A DNA stretch of 64,000 nt from an uncultured Bacteroidota bacterium. GTDB taxonomy: Bacteria; Bacteroidota; Bacteroidia; Flavobacteriales; Flavobacteriaceae. The position numbers were made by a program, and so were the translations under genes. The DNA lies in contig CACCIQ010000005.1 of the NCBI GenBank assembly GCA_902546095.1, forward strand, positions 1-64,000, given 5' to 3'. The notes beneath the pieces are model-generated. The model saw only the letters and a program-made list of their open reading frames with translations. It was not told the origin of the DNA and ran no database searches. Positions 11,142 to 20,435 of the stretch are shown one piece after another (position 1 is the stretch's first letter; each line of letters opens with the position of its first letter).

Positions 11142-12506
11142 ATGAAAAGTGTTATAACATGTGACTTAGAAGGTGTGATAGAAACTATAAATGCCGATGG
11201 TGAAAAACTATTTGGTTATCCAAAAGAAGAGCTTATTGGAAAAAAAAGAGTATCCTTATTTTCATCAGGTGAGGTTGTAATTCAGAATGTTGGAAAATGG
11301 CTTTCATCGGCAATAAAAGATGGAGAACATAATACCAAGACATATTTTATAAGGAAAGATGGATCCAAGTTTAATGCTGCAATAAAAATAACTCCAACTT
11401 TTAAAAATGGAAAAAATAAGCCTCAAACTGGATATTGTGGAATTACAATTCCAATTAATGAGGAAGTAAAGATTCCAATTAAATTTTCAACAATATTTAT
11501 TAAGTGGGCCTTTGCAATTACAAGGGGAGGTTTTACAAGTGCATCATTGTTTCCAATTTTTACGCTAGCTGCATTTTTTGCAGGATCGGGTGATGGTTTA
11601 TTTAATGTACTTTCTTTGATATTATGTTGTCTAGGTATAGTTTTATTGCATGTTTCTTCCAACTTATTTAATGATTATTATGATGTGAAGGATGGTACAG
11701 ATGGTGCTAATACAGAATATTTTAATGCTGGTTTAAATTCAACCGTTCTTGAGGGAGCTCAACTTTCAGGTGGAAGCAGAGCAGTAGAGCTAGGTTTAAT
11801 TACACATAAGGGAACATTATCATTGGCTAGAAAAATGTTACTTGGAGCATTACTAGTTACTGCACTTTTACTTTATAATAGCTTTTTAATAACTGGAGAA
11901 ATAGCAAATGCACAAAATGCTCTCATCCTAGGAGTTGTTGGAGGTCTGTTGGGTTATTTTTATACAGCTAGACCCATTAGGTTAGTCTCAAGAAGAGGTC
12001 TTGGTGAAGTTGCTATTTTTTTAGCATTTGGACCAGTCCTTACACTTGGAGCTTTATTTGCAATCTCAAGTAATACTGTTGAACTATTTTCAACTCAATT
12101 TTATAATGCAATATATCTTGGAATTCCTTTTGGTTTTTTAACGACAAACATATTATACATCAACCAGTATCCAGATACGGTCAGTGATGCTTCAACTGGA
12201 AAAAATCACTTAATTGTTACTCTAGGCAAGAAAAATGCAAGGTGGGGTTATTTACTATTATTATCTGCTGCATTTGGATCTTCAATATATATGACTGAAA
12301 TATTTGCTGATAATCTATTAAATTTCAATAAAAATATATTTTATGCTGGTAATGCAATATTGTTTATGTATGGTTTTCTAGCATTTATCAACTTATTTAA
12401 AAATTATGATAATAGAGAATTGATTCATTCGAATTTAAAAACGATATATTTACAGATATTTTATGGATTGTTTATGGTAATAGTTCTTAATTTATTTTTT
12501 ATTTAA
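11142..12506 (+). CDS. PAS domain fused to UbiA/MenA-like prenyltransferase
   Basis: N-terminal PAS-like ITCDLEGVIETINADGEKLFGYPKEELIGKKRVSLF...FIRKDGSKFNAAIKITP; C-terminal UbiA motifs NDYYDVKDGTD and NQYPDTVSDASTGKNHLIVTLG in one uninterrupted frame. Confidence 0.85.
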   Translation: MKSVITCDLEGVIETINADGEKLFGYPKEELIGKKRVSLFSSGEVVIQNVGKWLSSAIKDGEHNTKTYFIRKDGSKFNAAIKITPTFKNGKNKPQTGYCGITIPINEEVKIPIKFSTIFIKWAFAITRGGFTSASLFPIFTLAAFFAGSGDGLFNVLSLILCCLGIVLLHVSSNLFNDYYDVKDGTDGANTEYFNAGLNSTVLEGAQLSGGSRAVELGLITHKGTLSLARKMLLGALLVTALLLYNSFLITGEIANAQNALILGVVGGLLGYFYTARPIRLVSRRGLGEVAIFLAFGPVLTLGALFAISSNTVELFSTQFYNAIYLGIPFGFLTTNILYINQYPDTVSDASTGKNHLIVTLGKKNARWGYLLLLSAAFGSSIYMTEIFADNLLNFNKNIFYAGNAILFMYGFLAFINLFKNYDNRELIHSNLKTIYLQIFYGLFMVIVLNLFFI

Positions 12507-13436
12507 ATGTTTATCGAAAAGGCAAAAAATATTAAAAATGATTGGTGGAGATATTTCCTAGTTGGTCCGCTAATTATTTTTTCCTTTTGGCAAATTTTAG
12601 GAGGAATACCCTTTGGAATAGGACTTGCCCTAAATATGGATCCAGAAAACCTTGATGCACTTCAATCCAATGATATGGCTGCCATGTTTTCTTTATTTCC
12701 AACAAAAAATGTTGCATTGGCATTATTTTTATTAATGTTTGCTGTTGGCTCTCTAGGATTGTACATAACGATTAAGTTTTTACACAATCAATCTTTAACA
12801 TCATTAACTACATCAAGAGATAAAATCGATTTTTCAAGAGTATTTTATTCTTTTTTCTTAGTTATTGGTATTACAATAATTTTATTTCCAATTGCTATAT
12901 TTTTATCCCCAGATGATTATGAGCTTACCTTTAACCTCAATCAATTTTTAATCCTTCTCTTAATTTGCTTAACGCTATTGCCAATTCAAACAAGTTTTGA
13001 GGAATATTTGATGAGAGGCTATTTGCTACAAGGCATAGGAATCACGACTAAAAGTAGATTTTTAGCGTTTACAATACCATCCATTTTGTTTGGTCTATTG
13101 CATTTTTCTAACCCTGAAATTGATAAACTTGGTAATACATTTATTTTCGCTTACCTAATTATGGGTTTTTTCCTTGGTTTGATAACACTGATGGATGAAG
13201 GATTAGAATTAGCATTGGGGTGGCACTACGCAAACAATGTTGCTGCTGCATTATTAGTTACTGCAGATTGGACAGCTTTGGAAACTGATTCAATTTATAA
13301 ATATATTGGCGAACCTGATGTGACCTCTCAAATACTACCAGCATTAATTATTTTTCCTATTCTTATCTATCATTTTTCTGTCAAATACAAGTGGTCTGGT
13401 TGGAAAGAAAAATTATTTGGAAAAGTAAAGATTTAA
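12507..13436 (+). CDS. CPBP-family intramembrane (CAAX-like) metalloprotease
   Basis: FEEYLMRGYLLQGIG (EExxxR), FGLLHFSNPE, WHYANN motifs; multiple hydrophobic segments. Confidence 0.85.
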   Translation: MFIEKAKNIKNDWWRYFLVGPLIIFSFWQILGGIPFGIGLALNMDPENLDALQSNDMAAMFSLFPTKNVALALFLLMFAVGSLGLYITIKFLHNQSLTSLTTSRDKIDFSRVFYSFFLVIGITIILFPIAIFLSPDDYELTFNLNQFLILLLICLTLLPIQTSFEEYLMRGYLLQGIGITTKSRFLAFTIPSILFGLLHFSNPEIDKLGNTFIFAYLIMGFFLGLITLMDEGLELALGWHYANNVAAALLVTADWTALETDSIYKYIGEPDVTSQILPALIIFPILIYHFSVKYKWSGWKEKLFGKVKI

Positions 13437-13438
13437 TT

Positions 13439-13618
13439 ATGGGAATGAATAAAAATTCAATTTTTGCTTGGGCATCATTTATCCTTTTTTTAATTGGATC
13501 TGCGCTTATACTTTTAGGAGTATTTAAATACCCAGAATATTTAGTTGAGCTTACACTTGCTGGATTAGGTTTTATAACAATTGGATGGGCTTTTAATGCC
13601 CTCAAGGGGAGAGTTTAA
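13439..13618 (+). CDS. Small two-TM membrane protein, unknown function
   Basis: MGMNKNSIFAWASFILFLIGSALILLGVFKYPEYLVELTLAGLGFITIGWAFNALKGRV; ATG at 13439 just after the CPBP gene. Confidence 0.65.
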   Translation: MGMNKNSIFAWASFILFLIGSALILLGVFKYPEYLVELTLAGLGFITIGWAFNALKGRV

Positions 13619-13623
13619 CTAAT

Positions 13624-15015
13624 TTATTTTCCTGTCATTTTTTTTGGATCAACCCACTGATCAAACTCACTGCTGGTTAAGTACTTTAATTTAATCGCTT
13701 CTTCTTTAAGAGTTGTACCATTTCTATATGCATTGTTTGCAATTTCTGCAGCTTTATAATATCCAATTTTATTGTTCAGTGCAGTAACGAGCATCAATGA
13801 ATTATTTAGATGTTCTTTAATTATTTTTTTATTTGCTTTTAATCCCTTAACGCAATTTTTTTCGAAACTAATTACAGAGTCAGTTAATAATTTTAAGGAT
13901 TCTATAATCTTTGAAGCCATTAGTGGTTTATACACATTTAGTTCAAGATGACCTTGAGTACCAGCAAAGCTTATAGTGTAATCATTACCAATAATTTGAG
14001 CACAAACCATACAAATTGCCTCACATTGTGTTGGATTAATTTTTCCAGGCATAATAGAACTTCCAGGCTCATTTGCAGGCAAAATCAACTCAGAAAAACC
14101 AGCTCTTGGACCACTTCCTAGCAATCTAATGTCATTTGCTATTTTGTAAATTGATATAGCAAGTTGTTTAATAGATGAGTGTGTTTCAACTATAGCATCA
14201 TGAGATGCAATAGCTTCAAATTTATTTTCTGCGACTTTGAAATTAATATTACAATCCTTTGAAATATTTTTCACTGTTAATTTGTCAAAACCATCTGGAC
14301 AATTCAATCCAGTCCCAACTGCTGTTCCGCCAATTGCTAATTCAGATAGATGATCTAATGAGTTTTGTAAAGATTTTAAACCATGCTTTATTTGTGATGC
14401 GTATCCAGAAAATTCCTGTCCCAAAGTCAATGGTGTAGCGTCCATCAAATGGGTTCTACCAATTTTTACATCCTTTTCAAATTCTTTTTCCTTTGCTATT
14501 AAAGTTTTATGAAAGCTTTCAAGTGCTGGAATAACATTTTCCTTAACCAATTTAAAAGCTGCTATATGCATGGCAGTGGGAAATGAGTCATTTGAAGATT
14601 GGGATTTGTTGACATCATCATTTGGCTTTAGAGTTTTATTACTATCACTTAACTTTTTACCCTCCAATGTGTGTGCAATATTTGAAATAACTTCGTTGAG
14701 ATTCATATTAGTTTGAGTACCTGAACCCGTTTGCCAAATAACTAATGGGAATTCTTTGTCATGTTTACCCTCAATTATTTCATCACATGCTCTAACAATT
14801 AACTCCATCTTCGCTTTTTCAAGTGTTCCCAGTTCATAATTAGACTTGGCACAAGCTTTTTTTAAAATAGCATATGCATATATGATTTCAATGGGCATTG
14901 AACCCTCTTTACCTATTTTAAAGTTATTGATTGATCTTTGAGTCTGCGGTCCCCACAATGAATCCATGGGGATTTGTACTTTTCCAAGGGTGTCTGACTC
15001 TGTTCTGAATTTCAT
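13624..15015 (-). CDS. fumC: Fumarate hydratase class II
   Basis: WGPQTQRSINNFKIG, SQSSNDSFPTAMHIAA, GSSIMPGKINPTQCEA signature. Confidence 0.97.
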   Translation of the reverse strand: MKFRTESDTLGKVQIPMDSLWGPQTQRSINNFKIGKEGSMPIEIIYAYAILKKACAKSNYELGTLEKAKMELIVRACDEIIEGKHDKEFPLVIWQTGSGTQTNMNLNEVISNIAHTLEGKKLSDSNKTLKPNDDVNKSQSSNDSFPTAMHIAAFKLVKENVIPALESFHKTLIAKEKEFEKDVKIGRTHLMDATPLTLGQEFSGYASQIKHGLKSLQNSLDHLSELAIGGTAVGTGLNCPDGFDKLTVKNISKDCNINFKVAENKFEAIASHDAIVETHSSIKQLAISIYKIANDIRLLGSGPRAGFSELILPANEPGSSIMPGKINPTQCEAICMVCAQIIGNDYTISFAGTQGHLELNVYKPLMASKIIESLKLLTDSVISFEKNCVKGLKANKKIIKEHLNNSLMLVTALNNKIGYYKAAEIANNAYRNGTTLKEEAIKLKYLTSSEFDQWVDPKKMTGK

Positions 15016-15109
15016 AGAACAAAAAATATACTACAAAGTTACAAAATAGCGTTCAAAACATGTTCATAAACTATTTATAATAGTTTTTTTTGGAAATAAA
15101 ACTTATATG

Positions 15110-15117
15110 TATCTTTG
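15110..15117 (+). promoter_or_regulatory. TAnnTTTG -7 box (TATCTTTG)
   Basis: TATCTTTG 6 nt upstream of ATG at 15124. Confidence 0.5.
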
Positions 15118-15123
15118 ATAATA

Positions 15124-15288
15124 ATGTTTGAATTCGATCAATATCTAGGCTTTCTTTTATTTATGACAGTCGTAACAATGGGATTCTGGCTCATGATACT
15201 TCTTTTAACTTTTATAATACCTTACTGGGTCACTGGTTCCTTTTTTGAATGGTTAAATGAAAGAAAAAATAAAAATTCTAGTAAGTAG
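15124..15288 (+). CDS. Small membrane protein (54 aa), unknown function
   Basis: MFEFDQYLGFLLFMTVVTMGFWLMILLLTFIIPYWVTGSFFEWLNERKNKNSSK; promoter-like box immediately upstream; not in the supplied ORF track because of length. Confidence 0.5.
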   Translation: MFEFDQYLGFLLFMTVVTMGFWLMILLLTFIIPYWVTGSFFEWLNERKNKNSSK

Positions 15289-15292
15289 TTTA

Positions 15293-16379
15293 TTATACTT
15301 CCTTGCTCATCAAATAAGACTTTAAAAAAACATCTATATCTCCATCTAGAACCGCATTAGCATCTGCATTTTCTGTAGAAGTTCTAACATCCTTAACCAT
15401 TTTATAAGGGTGTAACACGTAATTTCTTATCTGAGAGCCCCATTCAATTTTCTTTTTACTCTCTTCAATTTCTTTTCTTGTTTCTAACTTCTTATTTAGT
15501 TCTATTTCATACAATTGAGACTTTAATAGGATTAGAGCTTTGTTTTTATTGTCTAATTGAGAGCGTGTTTCTGAGTTTTCAATAACAATTCCGCTAGGAA
15601 TATGTTTTAATCTTACTGCAGTTTCTATTTTATTGACACTTTGTCCACCTGCTCCACTTGATCGCATTGTTTCCCATTCAATTTCTGAATTATTTATTTC
15701 GATGTTGATTGTTTCATCAACAAGTGGGTAAACATAAACTGAAGCAAATGAAGTATGTCTTTTTGCATTGCTATCAAAAGGAGAAATTCTGACTAATCGG
15801 TGTACTCCATTTTCTCCTTTTAACCATCCAAATGCATATTCTCCTTGTATCTCAATACTGATTGTTTTTATACCAGCAACATCTCCCTCAACAATATTTA
15901 ACTCCTTGATTTTGAATTTTCTTTTTTCACACCACATTGAATACATTCGAAAGAGCATGTTTGCCCAATCACAACTTTCCGTGCCTCCAGCTCCAGCTGT
16001 AATTTGAAGAACAGCTGACATCTCATCGCCCTCACTTGAAAGCATATTTTTAAATTCAATTGATTCAATTGTATTTTTTGCTTTTTCAAAGGATTTTGCT
16101 AAATCCTCTTCACTAACATCATTATTTTTAAAATAATCATAAGTAATTTCAAGCTCATCACATAGGTTTTGAGCATAATTATAATTATCAACCCAATCTT
16201 TGAGTAGTTTGATTTTTTTTAGGGTAATCTGAGCATCATTAGGGTTGTCCCAGAATGTAGATTCAAATGTTAGATTTTCTAATGCAGATATTTGTCTTTT
16301 TTTTTCGTCTAAGTCAAAGATACCGCCTTAGGGAACCAAGGCGTTCAATTAAGTTTTTTATTTGTTCAAGCGTTATCAA
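15293..16379 (-). CDS. prfB: Peptide chain release factor 2, programmed +1 frameshift at in-frame UGA (16314-16316)
   Basis: GGQSVNKIETAVRLKHIPSGIVI, GGTESCDWANMLFRMY; upstream frame TTG ATA ACG CTT GAA CAA ATA AAA AAC TTA ATT GAA CGC CTT GGT TCC CTA AGG CGG TAT CTT TGA C; +1 shift continues DLDEKKRQISALENLTFESTFWDNP... Confidence 0.95.
16305..16330 (-). promoter_or_regulatory. prfB autoregulatory +1 frameshift signal (SD-like AGGCGG, CUU UGA C slip site)
   Basis: Minus strand TAAGGCGGTATCTTTGACTTAGACG. Confidence 0.9.
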
Positions 16380-16464
16380 ACTACTGTAAAATTAAATAAT
16401 TTAATTGTTTTAAAATACTACATAAATTATATTTATACTTGAGTAAATATATTCTTAATTATAA

Positions 16465-17490
16465 ATGGAAATAAATTTAATTAGTGATACAGTTACTAAG
16501 CCATCAGATGAAATGATAAAATTCATGAATAACTGTGAGGTTGGTGATGATGTATTTAAAGATGACCCAACTGTCAATATGCTTGAGGAAAAAGTTGCAA
16601 AAATGTTTAATATGGATAAGGCATTATTTTTTCCATCAGGTACTATGACAAACCAAACAGCTATTAAAATTAATACCAATCCAGGTGATCAATTAATTTG
16701 TAGTAAAACGGCACATGTTTATAATTACGAAGGTGGTGGAGTTAGTTTCAATTCTGGTGTTTCTTGTAAGCTCATAGATAAAGAGAGAGGTTTTTTTAAT
16801 GCCAAGGATGTATTAAACTCAATTAATCCACCTGATTTTTACCACAGTCCAAAGACAAGTTTGGTTTGTGTAGAAAATACAACTAATAAAGGTGGAGGAG
16901 CATGTTGGGAAATGAATGATTTAAGTGAGATTGCTGATTTATGTAAAGACCACGATCTCAAATATCATTTAGATGGTGCAAGAATTTGGAATGCTTCAGT
17001 TAAAAAAGGTATTGACTTTTCTCTTTTTGGAGAACTCTTCGATACAATTTCTGTTTGTTTAAGTAAAGGATTAGGTTGTCCGGTAGGATCTCTTTTGCTT
17101 TGTTCTGAAAAAGATTTTAACAATGCGATAAAGTATCGAAAGATGTTTGGTGGAGGCATGAGACAATCAGGATATTTAGCAGCTTGTGGATTATATGCTT
17201 TGGAAAATAATATCAATAGATTAGAGGAAGATCACAAAAAGGCAAAAGAAATTGAAGAAACTTTAAAATCACTTTATTTTGTAAAAAAAGTTGAAGAAGT
17301 AGAAACCAACATCATCATTTTTGAAATTAATTGTAATTACAGCTCAGAAATTTTTATAAATAAACTTCAAAAAAAAGGAGTTAAACTCATTGGAATGGGT
17401 GATAATAAACTTCGTTTGGTTACTCATCTTGATTACTCTGACAATCATCACGAGGCTTTCCTTGATATTCTTTCAAAGGTCACTCTATGA
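16465..17490 (+). CDS. ltaE: Low-specificity L-threonine aldolase
   Basis: INLISDTVTKPSDEMIKFMNNCEVGDDVFKDDPTVNMLEEKVA; LSKGLGCPVGSLLL. Confidence 0.93.
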   Translation: MEINLISDTVTKPSDEMIKFMNNCEVGDDVFKDDPTVNMLEEKVAKMFNMDKALFFPSGTMTNQTAIKINTNPGDQLICSKTAHVYNYEGGGVSFNSGVSCKLIDKERGFFNAKDVLNSINPPDFYHSPKTSLVCVENTTNKGGGACWEMNDLSEIADLCKDHDLKYHLDGARIWNASVKKGIDFSLFGELFDTISVCLSKGLGCPVGSLLLCSEKDFNNAIKYRKMFGGGMRQSGYLAACGLYALENNINRLEEDHKKAKEIEETLKSLYFVKKVEEVETNIIIFEINCNYSSEIFINKLQKKGVKLIGMGDNKLRLVTHLDYSDNHHEAFLDILSKVTL

Positions 17491-17550
17491 TATTAAATAA
17501 AGCTTTTGGTTTTTTTCCGTACTTTTGCTCATTCTGGTATACACTGGTGC

Positions 17551-18588
17551 ATGAAAAATAAAATTAATGCTCACGAAAATATACTTTCTTTAGTTGGGAA
17601 AACTCCTCTCATAAAGTTAAATAGAGTAACCAGCAAATTAGAGGGCTCCTTCTATGCCAAGTATGAGGCATTCAATCCAGGACATTCAAATAAAGATAGA
17701 ATTGCTTTACACATTATTGAATCTGCAGAAAAGAAAGGATTAATTGATAAGGATACAACCATTATAGAAACAACATCTGGAAATACTGGTTTTAGTCTTT
17801 CAATGGTATCTATGGTAAAAGGTTATAAATGTATTGTTGCTGTTTCATCGAAATCTTCACCTGATAAAATTGATATGCTAAAATCAATGGGAGCAAAGGT
17901 TTATGTTTGTCCTTCAAATGTTCCAGCTGATGATAAAAGATCTTATTATCAAGTAGCAAAAAGACTAAATGAAGAAATAAAAGACTCATTTTATGTTAAT
18001 CAATATTTTAATGAATTAAATATTGATGCTCATTATGAAACAACAGGTCCTGAAATTTGGAATCAAACAAATGGTAATATTACCCATTTAATTGCGAGTA
18101 GTGGGACAGGAGGAACAATTTCAGGGATTGGAAGATTTTTGAAAGAAAAAAACCCAGAAATTAAAATTATTGGAGTAGATGCTTATGGCTCTGTGTTGAA
18201 AAAGTTTCATGAAACAGGTGAATTTGATTCAAAAGAGATATATCCTTACAGGATTGAGGGCTTAGGTAAAAATTTAATTCCTACATCTACAGACTTTTCA
18301 ATCATTGATTTATATGAAAAAGTAACTGACGAAGATAGTGCTCATGCATCCAGAGAAATAGCTGTAAAGGAAGGAATGTTCGTTGGTTATACATCTGGAG
18401 CTTGTTTACAGGCAATTCGACAACTAAACAAAAAAAAGCTATTTTCTAAGAACAGTATTATCGTTACTGTTTTCTGTGATCATGGATCAAGGTATATGAG
18501 CAAAATTTACAGTGATAAATGGATGAATGATCAAGGTTTTGAAGAAAAAAGTATCGAGCAAGAATCATCAATAGAATATATACGTTAA
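17551..18588 (+). CDS. PLP-dependent cysteine synthase/CBS-family enzyme; candidate cysteate synthase
   Basis: LVGKTPLIKLNRV, TSGNTGFSLSMVS, SSGTGGTISGIGRFLKEKNP; adjacent to SPT-like acyltransferase; ATG at 17551 preferred over upstream ORF start. Confidence 0.85.
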   Translation: MKNKINAHENILSLVGKTPLIKLNRVTSKLEGSFYAKYEAFNPGHSNKDRIALHIIESAEKKGLIDKDTTIIETTSGNTGFSLSMVSMVKGYKCIVAVSSKSSPDKIDMLKSMGAKVYVCPSNVPADDKRSYYQVAKRLNEEIKDSFYVNQYFNELNIDAHYETTGPEIWNQTNGNITHLIASSGTGGTISGIGRFLKEKNPEIKIIGVDAYGSVLKKFHETGEFDSKEIYPYRIEGLGKNLIPTSTDFSIIDLYEKVTDEDSAHASREIAVKEGMFVGYTSGACLQAIRQLNKKKLFSKNSIIVTVFCDHGSRYMSKIYSDKWMNDQGFEEKSIEQESSIEYIR

Positions 18589-18589
18589 A

Positions 18590-19837
18590 ATGTCAGATTT
18601 ATTTCAAAAATTCGAAAATAATATGGGACCATTAGGAAAATGGGCCTCAATTGCTGAGGGATACTTTGTATTCCCTAAACTTGAAGGGAAAATTTCAAAT
18701 AGAATGACTTTCAATGGTAAAGAAGTTATTACTTGGAGTGTAAATGATTATCTAGGTTTATCAAATCACCCTGAAGTTAGAAAGGTTGATAGTGAAGCTG
18801 CTAAAAATTATGGCTCTGCGTATCCGATGGGAGCAAGAATGATGTCAGGTCACACTGATATGCACGAAAAGCTAGAAAATGATTTAGCTGAATTTGTGTC
18901 AAAAGAAAGCGCATATGTGCTAAACTTTGGATATCAGGGTATTTTATCAATAGTTGACACTTTGGTAAATAAAAATGATGTTATTGTATATGATATTGAT
19001 TCTCATGCGTGTATAGTTGATGGTGTTAGATTACATGTTGGAAAAAGATTTACTTTTCAACATAATGACATTAAAAGTCTTGAAAAAAATATAATAAGAG
19101 CACAAAAAATAGTTGATAAGACAGGAGGGGGCATTTTAGTAATTTCTGAAGGTGTTTTTGGTATGAGAGGAGAGCAAGGTAAAATAAAGGAGATAGTTGA
19201 ATTAAAGAAAAAATATGATTTCAGGTTATTAGTTGATGATGCTCATGGATTTGGAACACTTGGAGATGATGGATCAGGCGTTGGTAAAGAGCAGAATGTT
19301 ATGGACGATATTGACGTTTATTTTGCCACCTTTGCAAAATCATTAGCTTCAACTGGTGCTTTTGTTGCAGGCTCAAAAAATGTAATTAAGTTCTTAAAAT
19401 ACAACATGAGGTCACAAATGTTTGCAAAATCTCTGCAAATGCAGTTGGTTGTAGGTGCAATAAAAAGACTTGAAATTCTTAAGAATGAGCCTCAACACAG
19501 AGAAAAGTTATGGAAAAATGTTAAAGCACTACAAACAGGCTTAGTAAAAAGTGGATTTGATATCGGAACAACAAAAAGTTGCGTTACACCTGTTTTTTTA
19601 AAGGGTGATGTACCAGAAGCAATGGTACTCGTAAAAGATTTAAGAGAGAAATACAATATTTTTTGCTCCATAGTAGTTTATCCAGTAATTCCTAAAGGTT
19701 TAATACTTTTAAGATTAATACCAACTGCAACCCACACAATTGAAGATATAAATGAAACTTTAGATTCATTTTTAGCAATTAGAGACAAATTGCAGAACGG
19801 TTACTATAAAAAATTATCAGAGAGAATTTCTGTATAA
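18590..19837 (+). CDS. Serine palmitoyltransferase-like alpha-oxoamine synthase (candidate cysteate/serine fatty acyltransferase)
   Basis: NDYLGLSNHPEVRKV, VYDIDSHACIVDGVRL, LLVDDAHGFGTLGDDGSGVGKEQNV, FATFAKSLASTGAFVAG. Confidence 0.87.
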   Translation: MSDLFQKFENNMGPLGKWASIAEGYFVFPKLEGKISNRMTFNGKEVITWSVNDYLGLSNHPEVRKVDSEAAKNYGSAYPMGARMMSGHTDMHEKLENDLAEFVSKESAYVLNFGYQGILSIVDTLVNKNDVIVYDIDSHACIVDGVRLHVGKRFTFQHNDIKSLEKNIIRAQKIVDKTGGGILVISEGVFGMRGEQGKIKEIVELKKKYDFRLLVDDAHGFGTLGDDGSGVGKEQNVMDDIDVYFATFAKSLASTGAFVAGSKNVIKFLKYNMRSQMFAKSLQMQLVVGAIKRLEILKNEPQHREKLWKNVKALQTGLVKSGFDIGTTKSCVTPVFLKGDVPEAMVLVKDLREKYNIFCSIVVYPVIPKGLILLRLIPTATHTIEDINETLDSFLAIRDKLQNGYYKKLSERISV

Positions 19838-19859
19838 ATTTTAGTTTATAAAATTTTTT

Positions 19860-19867
19860 TACATTTG
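19860..19867 (+). promoter_or_regulatory. TAnnTTTG -7 box upstream of pyrR
   Basis: TACATTTG, 7 nt before ATG at 19875. Confidence 0.6.
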
Positions 19868-19874
19868 CACTTTG

Positions 19875-20435
19875 ATGAGCGTGCAGAACCACAAAAAAAT
19901 TATTGACGCCTCAAAACTTTCATTAATTCTTAATCGATTAGCAAGTCAGTTATTTGAAAAACACAATGACTTTTCCAATGCCGTTATAATTGGTATTCAA
20001 CCAAGAGGAAAAGAGCTATCTATCAAGTTGAAGGGATTAATCGAAAAGAATTATAATATTTCAAAAATTAATATTGGATTTTTAGACGTTACTTTTTTTA
20101 GAGATGATTTTGGAAGAGAAAATAAGATTTTAAGTGCAAATAAAACATCCATTGATTTTATTGTGGAGGATAAAATAGTGATTTTGGTTGATGATGTGTT
20201 GTACACTGGAAGGAGCATTCGTTCAGCATTGACTGCATTGCAGTCATTTGGAAGACCAAAAAAAGTTGAACTATTAACTTTAATTGATAGAAGATTCTCC
20301 AGGCATTTGCCGATTCAACCTGATTATTGTGGAATTCAAGTTGATTCAATAAACAACCAAAGATTGACTGTTAAGTGGAAAGAGAATGATGGTGAAGATG
20401 CAGTTTACATATATAAAAAAGATGGGAAAAATTAG
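19875..20435 (+). CDS. pyrR: Bifunctional pyr operon regulator / uracil phosphoribosyltransferase
   Basis: VILVDDVLYTGRSIRSALTALQSFGRPKKVELLTLIDRRFSRHLPIQPDYCG. Confidence 0.93.
   Translation: MSVQNHKKIIDASKLSLILNRLASQLFEKHNDFSNAVIIGIQPRGKELSIKLKGLIEKNYNISKINIGFLDVTFFRDDFGRENKILSANKTSIDFIVEDKIVILVDDVLYTGRSIRSALTALQSFGRPKKVELLTLIDRRFSRHLPIQPDYCGIQVDSINNQRLTVKWKENDGEDAVYIYKKDGKN

Noticed and set aside
15898-16089. Minus-strand 63-aa ORF and apparent truncation of prfB
   Set aside because: An out-of-frame read within prfB; the apparent truncation is explained by the programmed frameshift and an ORF track that starts at an internal Met.
17506-17550. Upstream start of the cysteine-synthase-like ORF (MVFFRTFAHSGIHWC)
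   Set aside because: This stretch contains a TACTTTTG promoter-like box (17520-17527), and the protein family alignment fits the ATG at 17551.
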